A stretch of 64,000 bases of DNA, taken from NCBI GenBank assembly GCA_948146395.1, contig OX411556.1, positions 620,001-684,000 on the forward strand, in the 5' to 3' direction. Shown piece after piece: positions 1 through 8,947 of this stretch (position 1 is its first letter; each line of letters opens with the position of its first letter). A model generated the notes under the pieces. The model searched no databases and was not told where the DNA came from. It was given only the letters and a program-made list of their open reading frames with translations. The position numbers were made by a program, and so were the translations under genes. The DNA is from Fragum whitleyi. Taxonomy: Eukaryota; Mollusca; Bivalvia; Cardiida; Cardiidae.

Positions 1-222
1 TCGACTGATGCGCCCATGCATTCATATCCACATCGCCCCAAACACGCGTGTTCGCTAGCTATGCTTGTGCGCTTCAAATTGACACCGGTTTCGATGCCGT
101 CTGATGCATCCGTCTGTGCGTTTATGCAGCATCCCTGACCCCTTGTTATTCGATTTAATAGTAATTATTTAATCCTGATTTAATGTTAAATATTTTGGGT
201 ACCCATTTTTCGATCGACTGAT

Positions 223-285
223 GCGCCCATGCATTCATACCCACATCGTCCCAAACACTCGCGTTCGCTAGCTATGCATGTGCGC
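223..285. repeat. Imperfect 12-bp inverted repeat within the monomer (phases 10-21 / 61-72)
   Basis: GCGCCCATGCAT at 223-234 and ATGCATGTGCGC at 274-285 are reverse complements at 11 of 12 positions, separated by 39 bp. The pairing is visible in most monomers, although A54 and phase 59-66 variants alter the loop or arm in some. It could form a hairpin or cruciform, or act as a paired binding site. Any function is inference. Confidence 0.75.
273..285. other. 13-bp alternating purine-pyrimidine run (phases 60-72)
   Basis: TATGCATGTGCGC alternates pyrimidine and purine at every step and ends in GTGCGC. Alternating GC/GT steps are the classic sequence class for left-handed Z-DNA, although 13 bp is short and contains AT steps. 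It overlaps the right arm of the inverted repeat. Variants such as GTGTGC or GTACGC (for example 25000 and 36077) preserve the alternation. Confidence 0.6.
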
Positions 286-365
286 TTCAAATTGACACCG
301 GTTTCGATGCCGTCTGATGCATCCGTCTGTGCGTTTATGCAGCATCCCTGACCCCTTGTTATTCG

Positions 366-401
366 ATTTAATAGTAATTATTTAATCCTGATTTAATGTT
401 A
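366..401. repeat. AT-rich 11-bp subrepeats inside the monomer (phases 153-188)
   Basis: Three ATTTAAT boxes lie at phases 153, 167 and 178, each followed by four bases (AGTA, CCTG, GTTA), with an extra ATT before the second. They read as three degenerate 11-bp units. AAATATTT follows at phases 188-195. Spacings of 14, 11 and 10 bp roughly track the DNA helix, so intrinsic curvature is plausible. All the length variants I found except the one near 27142 fall in this segment, consistent with slippage. Confidence 0.7.
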
Positions 402-408
402 AATATTT

Positions 409-430
409 TGGGTACCCATTTTTCGATCGA
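409..430. other. Paired palindromes TGGGTACCCA and TCGATCGA at the monomer junction
   Basis: TGGGTACCCA (409-418) is a perfect 10-bp palindrome with a KpnI core. TCGATCGA (423-430) is a perfect 8-bp palindrome spanning the chosen monomer boundary. The two are separated by four bases and recur in most copies. Common variants alter the spacer or edges: CCCAATTTT before 6.2 kb, CCCGTTTTT before 6 kb, and CCCTTTTTT after 35.1 kb. Palindrome density is a general feature of this monomer. Confidence 0.8.
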
Positions 431-852
431 CTGATGCGCCCATGCATTCCTACCCACATCGTCCCAAACACTCGCGTTCGCTAGCTATGCATGTGCGCTT
501 CAAATTGACACTGGTTTCGATGCCGTCTGATGCATCCGTCTGTGCGTTTATGCAGCATCCCTGACCCCTTGTTTTTCGATTTAATAGTAATTATTTAATC
601 CTGATTTAATGTTAAATATTTTGGGTACCCATTTTTCGATCGACTGATGCGCCCATGCATTCATACCCACATCGTCCCAAACACGCGCGTTCGCTAGCTA
701 TGCATGTGCCCTTCAAATTGACACCGGTTTCGATGCCGTCTGATGCATCCGTCTGTGTGTTTATGCAGCATCCCTGACCCCTTGTTATTCGATTTAATAG
801 TAATTATTTAATCCTGATTTAATGTTAAATATTTTGGGTACCCGTTTTTCGA
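427..852 (+). repeat. Two-monomer segment duplicated at 5326..5751 (offset 23)
   Basis: Both copies begin with a monomer carrying CATTCCTACCC and TTGTTTTTCG. A T36/G46 monomer follows and ends in CCCGTTTTTCG. The offset is 4899 bp, exactly 23 monomers. Private differences are few (GTGCCCTT and GTGTGTTT here, GTGAGTTT in the other copy). Confidence 0.75.
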
Positions 853-1065
853 TCGACTGATGCGCCCATGCATTCATACCCACATCGTCCCAAACACGCG
901 CGTTCACTAGCTATGCATGTGCGCTTCAAATTGACACCGGCTTCGATGCCGTCTGATGCATCCGTCTGTGCGTTTATGCAGCATCCCTGACCCCTTGTTA
1001 TTCGATTTAATAGTAATTATTTAATCCTAATTTAATGTTAAATATTTTGGGTACCCAATTTTCGA
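853..1065 (+). repeat. Monomer shared with 2770..2982 (offset 9)
   Basis: Both monomers follow CCCGTTTTTCG and share TTCACTAGC, ACCGGCTTCG and CCTAATTTAATG, at an offset of 1917 bp (nine monomers). The two monomers after it (types B then A) also match in type, but the correspondence fades by 3622. The offset is therefore a local relationship, not a regular 9-monomer HOR. Confidence 0.7.
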
Positions 1066-1278
1066 TCGACTGATGCGCCCATGCATTCATACCCACATCG
1101 CCCCAAACACGCGCGTTCGCTAGCTATGCATGTGCGCTTCAAATTGACACCGGTTTCGATGCCGTCTGATGCATCCGTCTGTGCGTTTATGCAGCATCCC
1201 TGACCCCTTGTTATTCGATTTAATAGTAATTATTTAATCCTGATTTAATGTTAAATATTTTGGGTACCCATTTTTCGA
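1066..1278 (+). repeat. Representative type B monomer (C36/G46)
   Basis: This copy has CATCGCCCC (C at phase 36) and CACGCGCG (G at phase 46), the second most common linked pair in the array. G46 adds a CpG to the string at phases 45-50. Types A and B are interspersed irregularly rather than in separate blocks. The two sites are mostly but not completely linked. C36/T46 recombinants are seen, for example near 7710, 10050, 21140 and 47760. Confidence 0.85.
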
Positions 1279-1491
1279 TCGACTGATGCGCCCATGCATT
1301 CATACCCACATCGTCCCAAACACTCGCGTTCGCTAGCTAAGCATGTGCGCTTCAGATTGACACCGGTTTCGATGCCGTCTGATGCATCCGTCTGTGCGTT
1401 TATGCAGCATCCCTGACCCCTTGTTATTCGATTTAATAGTAATTATTTAATCCTGATTTAATGTTAAATATTTTGGGTACCCATTTTTCGA

Positions 1492-2130
1492 TCGACCGAT
1501 GCGCCCATGCATTCATACCCACATCGCCCCAAACACGCGCGTTCGCTTGTTATGCATGTGCGCTTTAAATTGACACCGGTTTCGATGCCGTCTGATGCAT
1601 CCGTCTGTGCGTTTATGCAGCATCCCTGACCCCTTGTTATTCGATTTAATAGTATTTATTTAATCCTGATTTAATGTTAAATATTTTGGGTACCCATTTT
1701 TCGATCGACTGATGCGCCCGTGCATTCATACCCACATCGTTCCAAACACTCGCGTTCGCTAGCTATGCACGTGCGCTTCAAATTGACACCGGTTTCGATG
1801 CCGTCTGATGCATCCGTCTGTGCGTTTATGCAGCATCCCTGACCCCATGTTATTCGATTTAATAGTAATTATTTAATCCTGATTTAATGTTAAATATTTT
1901 GGGTACCCATTTTTCGATCGACTGATGCGCCCATGCATTCATACCCACATCGTCCCAAACACTCGCGTTCGCTAGCTATGCATGTGCGCTTCAAATTGAC
2001 ACCGGTTTCGATGCCGTCTGATGCATCCGTCTGTGCGTTTATGCAGCATCCCTGACCCCTTGTTATTCGATTTAATAGTAATTATTTAAGCCTGATTTAA
2101 TGTTAAATATTTTGGGTACCCATTTTTCGA
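1492..2130 (+). repeat. Three-monomer segment duplicated at 4048..4686 (offset 12)
   Basis: Both copies run in the same order. First comes a CGCTTG monomer, then a monomer with CGCCCGTGCATTC, CATCGTTCC and CCCCATGTTATTCG, then a type A monomer. The offset is 2556 bp, exactly twelve monomers. Three rare variants in one monomer make common descent clear. Confidence 0.8.
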
Positions 2131-2343
2131 TCGACTGATGCGCCCATGCATTCATACCCACATCGTCCCAAACACTCGCGTTCGCTAGCTTTGCATGTGC
2201 GCTTCAAATTGACCCCGGGTTCGATGCCGTCTGATGCATCCGTCTGTGCGTTTATGCAGCATCAATGACCGATTGTTATTCGTTTTAATAGTAATAATTT
2301 AATCCTGATTTAATGTTAAATATTTTGGGTACCCATTTTTCGA
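2131..2343 (+). repeat. Outlier monomer with many private changes
   Basis: This copy has an unusual cluster of differences. They are CTTTGCATG at phase 59, GACCCCGGGTTCG (phases 81-93), CATCAATGACCGATTG (phases 130-145), TTCGTTTTAATAG and GTAATAATTT. Neighbouring monomers differ from consensus at only a few sites. A84C and T89G create CCCGGG and, by chance or not, an exact GGTTCGANNCC match at 2218-2228. It could be an older copy that escaped homogenisation or a stretch of poor base calling. Confidence 0.8.
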
Positions 2344-3195
2344 TCGACTGATGCGCCCATGCATTCATACCCACATCGCCCCAAACACGCGCGTTCGCTA
2401 GCTATGCATGTGCGCTTCAAATTGACATCGGTTTCGATGCCGTCTGATGCATCCGTCTGTGCGTTTATGCAGCATCCTTGACCCCTTGTTATTCGATTTA
2501 ATAGTAATTATTTAATCCTGATTTAATGTTAAATATTTTGGGTACCCAATTTTCGATCGACTGATGCGCCCATGCATTCATACCCACATCACCCCAAACA
2601 CGCGCGTTCGCTAGCTATGCATGTGCGCTTCAAATTGACACCGGTTTCGATGCCGTCTGATGCATCCGTCTATGCGTTTATGCAGCATCCCTGACCCCTT
2701 GTTTTTCGATTTAATAGTAATTATTTAATCCTGATTTAATGTTAAATATTTTGGTTACCCGTTTTTCGATCGACTGATGCGCCCATGCATTCATACCCAC
2801 ATCGTCCCAAACACGCGCGTTCACTAGCTATGCATGTGCGCTTCAAATTGACACCGGCTTCGATGCCGTCTGATGCATCCGTCTGTGCGTTTATGCAGCA
2901 TCCCTGACCCCTTGTTATTCGATTTAATAGTAATTATTTAATCCTAATTTAATGTTAAATATTTTGGGTACCCATTTTTCGATCGACTGATGCGCCCATG
3001 CATTCATACCCACATCGCCCCAAACACGCGCGTTCGTTAGCTATGCATGTGCGCTTCAAATTGACACCGGTTTCGATGCCGTCTGATGCATCCGTCTGTG
3101 CGTTTATGCAGCATCCCTGACCCCTTGTTATTCGATTTAATAGTAATTATTTAATCCTGATTTAAGGTTAAATATTTTGGGAACCCATTTTTCGA

Positions 3196-4260
3196 TCGAC
3201 TGATGCGCCCATGCATTCATACCCACATCGTCCCAAACACTCGCGTTCGCTAGCTATGCATGTGCGCTTCAAATTGACACCGGTTTCAATGCCGTCTGAT
3301 GCATCCGTCTGTGCGTTTATGCAGCATCCCTGACCCCTTGTTATTCGATTTAATAGTAATTATTTAATCCTGATTTAATGTTAAATATTTTGGGTACCCA
3401 ATTTTCGATCGACTGATGCGCCCATGCATTCATACCCACATCGCCCCAAACACGCGCGTTCGTTAGCTATGCATGTGCGCCTAAAATTGACACCGGTTTC
3501 GATGCCGTCTGATGCATCCGTCTGTGCGTTTATGCAGCATCCCTGACCCCTTGTTATTCGATTTAATAGTAATTATTTAATCCTGATTTAATGTTAAATA
3601 TTTTGGGTACCCATTTTTCGATCGACTGATGCGCCCATGCATTCATACCCACATCGCCCCAAACACGCGCGTTCGTTAGCTATGCATGTGCGCTTCAAAT
3701 TGACACCGGTTTCGATGCCGTCTGATGCATCCGTCTGTGCGTTTATGCAGCATCCCTGACCCCTTGTTATTCGATTTAATAGTAATTATTTAATCCTGAT
3801 TTAATGTTAAATATTTTGGGTACCCATTTTTCGATCGACTGATGCGCCCATGCATTCATACCCACATCGTCCCAAACACTCGCGTTCGCTAGCTATTCAT
3901 GTGCGCTTCAAATTGACATCGGTTTCGATGCCGTCTGATGCATCCGTCTGTGCGTTTATGCAGCATCCCTGACCCCTTGTTATTCGATTTAATAGTAATT
4001 ATTTAATCCTGATTTAATGTTAAATATTTTGGGTACCCATTTTTCGATCGACTGATGCGCCCATGCATTCATACCCACATCGCCCCAAACACGCGCGTTC
4101 GCTTGCTATGCATGTGCGCTTCAAATTGACACCGGTTTCGATGCCGTCTGATGCATCCGTCTGTGCGTTTATGCAGCATCCCTGACCCCTTGTTATTCGA
4201 TTTAATAGTAATTATTTAATCCTGATTTAATGTTAAATATTTTGGGTACTCATTTTTCGA
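3196..4260 (+). repeat. Five-monomer segment duplicated at 5965..7029 (offset 13)
   Basis: The match starts with the shared TTTAAGGTTAAA at the end of the preceding monomers (3161 and 5930). It continues with a CCCAATTTTCG boundary, GCGCCT at phases 69-74 with CGTTAGC, a second CGTTAGC monomer, TATTCATGTG and CGCTTGC. The offset is 2769 bp, thirteen monomers. Because the same region also matches at offsets 9 and 12, the first 7 kb is a mosaic. Confidence 0.75.
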
Positions 4261-6603
4261 TCGAATGATGCGCCCGTGCATTCATACCCACATCGTTCCA
4301 AACACTCGCGTTCGCTAGCTATTCATGTGCGCTTCAAATTGACACCGGTTTCGATGCCGTCTGATGCATCCGTCTGTGCGTTTATGCAGCATCCCTGACC
4401 CCATGTTATTCGATTTAATAGTAATTATTTAATCCTGATTTAATGTTAAATATTTTGGGTACCCATTTTTCGATCGACTGATGCGCCCATGCATTCATAC
4501 CCACATCGTCCCAAACACTCGCGTTCGCTAGCTATGCATGTGCGCTTCAAATTGACACCGGTTTCGATGCCGTCTGATGCATCCGTCTGTGCGTTTATGC
4601 AGCATCCCTGACCCCTTGTTATTCGATTTATTAGTAATTATTTAATCCTGATTTAATGTTAAATATTTTGGGTACCCATTTTTCGATCGACTGATGCGCC
4701 CATGCATTCATACCCACATCGTCCCAAACACGCGCGTTCACTAGCTATGCATGTGCGCTTCAAATTGACACCGGTTTCGATGCCGTCTGATGCATCCGTC
4801 TGTGCGTTTATGCAGCATCCCTGACCCCTTGTTATTCGATTTAATAGTAATTATTTAATCCTGATTTAATGTTAAATATTTTGGGTACCCAATTTTCGAT
4901 CGACTGATGCGCCCATGCATTCATACCCACATCGCCCCAAACACGCGCGTTCGCTAGCTATGCATGTGCGCTTCAAATTGACACCGGTTTCGATGCCGTC
5001 TAATGCATCCGTCTGTGCGTTTATGCAGCATCCCTGACCCCTTGTTATTCGATTTAATAGTAATTATTTAATCCTGATTTTATGTTAAATATTTTGGGTA
5101 CCCATTTTTCGATCGACTGATGCGCCCATGCATTCATACCCACATCGTCCCAAACACTCGCGTTCGCTAGCTATGCATGTGCGCTTCAAATTGACACCGG
5201 TTTCGATGCCGTCTGATGCATCCGTCTGTGCGTTTATGCAGCATCCCTGACCCCTTGTTATTCGATTTAATAGTAATTATTTAATCCTGATTTAATGTTA
5301 AATATTTTGGGTACCCATTTTTCGATCGACTGATGCGCCCATGCATTCCTACCCACATCGTCCCAAACACTCGCGTTCGCTAGCTATGCATGTGCGCTTC
5401 AAATTGACACCGGTTTCGATGCCGTCTGATGCATCCGTCTGTGAGTTTATGCAGCATCCCTGACCCCTTGTTTTTCGATTTAATAGTAATTATTTAATCC
5501 TGATTTAATGTTAAATATTTTGGGTACCCATTTTTCGATCGACTGATGCGCCCATGCATTCATACCCACATCGTCCCAAACACGCGCGTTCGCTAGCTAT
5601 GCATGTGCGCTTCAAATTGACACCGGTTTCGATGCCGTCTGATGCATCCGTCTGTGCGTTTATGCAGCATCCCTGACCCCTTGTTATTCGATTTAATAGT
5701 AATTATTTAATCCTGATTTAATGTTAAATATTTTGGGTACCCGTTTTTCGATCGACTGATGCGCCCATGCATTCATACCCACATCGTCCCAAACACGCGC
5801 GTTCACTAGCTATGCATGTGCGCTTCAAATTGACACCGGTTTCGATGCCGTCTGATGCATCCGTCTGTGCGTTTATGCAGCATCCCTGACCCCTTGTTAT
5901 TCGATTTAATAGTAATTATTTAATCCTGATTTAAGGTTAAATATTTTGGGTACCCATTTTTCGATCGACTGATGCGCCCATGCATTCATACCCACATCGT
6001 CCCAAACACTCGCGTTCGCTAGCTATGCATGTGCGCTTCAAATTGACACCGGTTTCGATGCCGTCTGATGCAGCCGTCTGTGCGTTTATGCAGCATCCCT
6101 GACCCCTTGTTATTCGATTTAATAGTAATTATTTAATCCTGATTTAATGTTAAATATTTTGGGTACCCAATTTTCGATCGACTGATGCGCCCATGCATTC
6201 ATACCCACATCGCCCCAAACACGCGCGTTCGTTAGCTATGCATGTGCGCCTCAAATTGACACCGGTTTCGATGCCGTCTGATGCATCCGTCTGTGCGTTT
6301 ATGCAGCATCCCTGACCCCTTGTTATTCGATTTAATAGTAATTATTTAATCCTGATTTAATGTTAAATATTTTGGGTACCCATTTTTCGATCGACTGATG
6401 CGCCCATGCATTCATACCCACATCGCCCCAAACACGCGCGTTCGTTAGCTATGCATGTGCGCTTCAAATTGACACCGGCTTCGATGCCGTCTGATGCATC
6501 CGTCTGTGCGTTTATGCAGCATCCCTGACCCCTTGTTATTCGATTTAATAGTAATTATTTAATCCTGATTTAATGTTAAATATTTTGGGTACCCATTTTT
6601 CGA

Positions 6604-8095
6604 TCGACTGATGCGCCCATGCATTCATACCCACATCGTCCCAAACACTCGCGTTCGCTAGCTATTCATGTGCGCTTCAAATTGACACCGGTTTCGATGC
6701 CGTCTGATGCATCCGTCTGTGCGTTTATGCAGCATCCCTGACCCCTTGTTTTTCGATTTAATAGTAATTATTTAATCCTGATTTAATGTTAAATATTTTG
6801 GGTACCCATTTTTCGATCGACTGATGCGCCCATGCATTCATACCCACATCGTCCCAAACACGCGCGTTCGCTTGCTATTCATGTGCGCTTCAAATTGACA
6901 CCGGTTTCGATGCCGTCTGATGCATCCGTCTGTGCGTTTATGCAGCATCCCTGACCCCTTGTTATTCGATTTAATAGTAATTATTTAATCCTGATTTAAT
7001 GTTAAATATTTTGGGTACCCATTTTTCGATCGACTGATGCGCCCATGCATTCATACCCACATCGCCCCAAACACGCGCGTTCGCTAGCTATGCATGTGCG
7101 CTTCAAATTGACACCGGTTTCGATGCCGTCTGATGCATCCGTCTGTGCGTTTATGCAGCATCCCTGACCCCTTGTTATTCGATTTAATAGTAATTATTTT
7201 AATCCTGATTTAATGTTAAATATTTTGGGTACCCATTTTTCGATCGACTGACGCGCCCATGCATTCATACCCACATCGTCCCAAACACTCGCGTTCGCTA
7301 GCTATGCATGTGCGCTTCGAATTGACACCGGTTTCGATGCCGTCTGATGCATCCGTCTGTGCGTTTATGCAGCATCCCTGACCCCTTGTTATTCGATTTA
7401 ATAGTAATTATTTAATCCTGATTTAATGTTAAATATTTTGGGTACCCATTTTTCGATCGACTGATGCGCCCATGCATTCATACCCACATCGTCCCAAACA
7501 CTCGCGTTCGCTAGCTATGCATGTGCGCTTCAAATTGACACCGGTTTCGATGCCGTCTGATGCATCCGTCTGTGCGTTTATGCAGCATCCCTGACCCCTT
7601 GTTTTTCGATTTAATAGTAATTATTTAATCCTGATTTAATGTTAAATATTTTGGGTACCCATTTTTCGATCGACTGATGCGCCCATGCATTCATACCCAC
7701 ATCGCCCCAAACACTCGCGTTCGCTAGCTATGCATGTGCGTTTCAAATTGACACCGGTTTCGATGCCGTCTGATGCATCCGTCTGTGCGTTTATGCAGCA
7801 TCCCTGACCCCTTGTTATTCGATTTAATAGTAATTATTTAATCCTGATTTACTGTTAAATATTTTGGGTACCCATTTTTCGATCGACTGATGCGCCCATG
7901 CACTCATACCCACATCGTCCCAAACACGCGCGTTCACTAGCTATGCATGTGCGCTTCAAATTGACACCGGTTTCGATGCCGTCTGATGCATCCGTCTGTG
8001 CGTTTATGCAGCATCCCTGACCCCTTGTTATTCGATTTAATAGTAATTATTTAATCCTGATTTAATGTTAAATATTTTGGGTACCCATTTTTCGA
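6604..8095 (+). repeat. Seven-monomer block repeated at 8948..10439 (offset 11)
   Basis: The order of variants is the same in both. They are TATTCATG, then CTTGCTATTCATG, a 214-bp monomer, GACGCGCC with TTCGAATTG, a type A monomer, GTGCGTTTC with TTTACTGTT, and CACTCATACC. The offset is 2344 bp, eleven monomers plus the one extra T. The block is interrupted by the local triplication-like copy at 8309..8947. Confidence 0.85.
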
Positions 8096-8308
8096 TCGAC
8101 TGATGCGCCCATGCATTCATACCCACATCGCCCCAAACACGCGCGTTCGTTAGCTATGCATGTGCGCTTCAAATTGACACCGGCTTCGATGCCGTCTGAT
8201 GCATCCGTCTGTGCGTTTATGCAGCATCCCTGACCCCTTGTTATTCGATTTAATAGTAATTATTTAATCCTGATTTAATGTTAAATATTTTGGGTACCCA
8301 TTTTTCGA
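7670..8308 (+). repeat. Three-monomer unit, first copy of a tandem duplication
   Basis: The three monomers carry GTGCGTTTC plus TTTACTGTT, then CACTCATACC plus TTCACT, then CGTTAGC plus ACCGGCTTCG. The same trio follows immediately at 8309..8947 (639 bp later). The first two monomers recur at 10014..10439. The trio duplication expands an apparent 8-monomer interval to 11. Confidence 0.85.
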
Positions 8309-8947
8309 TCGACTGATGCGCCCATGCATTCATACCCACATCGTCCCAAACACTCGCGTTCGCTAGCTATGCATGTGCGTTTCAAATTGACACCGGTTTC
8401 GATGCCGTCTGATGCATCCGTCTGTGCGTTTATGCAGCATCCCTGACCCCTTGTTATTCGATTTAATAGTAATTATTTAATCCTGATTTACTGTTAAATA
8501 TTTTGGGTACCCATTTTTCGATCGACTGATGCGCCCATGCACTCATACCCACATCGTCCCAAACACGCGCGTTCACTAGCTATGCATGTGCGCTTCAAAT
8601 TGACACCGGTTTCGATGCCGTCTGATGCATCCGTCTGTGCGTTTATGCAGCATCCCTGACCCCTTGTTATTCGATTTAATAGTAATTATTTAATCCTGAT
8701 TTAATGTTAAATATTTTGGGTACCCATTTTTCGATCGACTGATGCGCCCATGCATTCATACCCACATCGCCCCAAACACGCGCGTTCGTTAGCTATGCAT
8801 GTGCGCTTCAAATTGACACCGGCTTCGATGCCGTTTGATGCATCCGTCTGTGCGTTTATGCAGCATCCCTGACCCCTTGTTATTCGATTTAATAGTAATT
8901 ATTTAATCCTGATTTAATGTTAAATATTTTGGGTACCCATTTTTCGA
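8309..8947 (+). repeat. Three-monomer unit, second copy of the tandem duplication
   Basis: This is an adjacent copy of 7670..8308 with the same three private signatures in the same order. Differences seen are GTCCC instead of GCCCC in the first monomer and CCGTTTGATG instead of CCGTCTGATG in the third. The near identity indicates a recent event. Confidence 0.85.

Larger units (their letters stand above)
214..426 (+). repeat. Representative 213-bp monomer, type A (T36/T46)
   Basis: This copy is close to the array consensus and serves as the reference for phases (phase p = base 213+p). Phases 1-140 are about 54% GC and hold 12 CpGs. Phases 141-213 are about 25% GC and hold two. Type A is defined by CATCGTCCC (T at phase 36) and CACTCGCG (T at phase 46). 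Forward stops occur in all three frames (for example TGA at phases 6, 80 and 136). Reverse stops also occur in all three frames (for example phases 22, 59 and 165). The monomer is 71 codons long, so frame would be kept between copies, yet no frame is open through it. Confidence 0.95.

Noticed and set aside
292..297. TTGACA as a bacterial -35 box in every monomer
   Set aside because: No matching -10 box lies about 17 bp downstream and no coding sequence follows. The motif is simply part of the repeat.
214..426. CENP-B box
   Set aside because: The TTCG occurrences (phases 52, 91, 149 and 209 regions) lack the downstream A and CGGG at the required spacing, on both strands. Variants such as CCCGTTTTTCG do not fit either.
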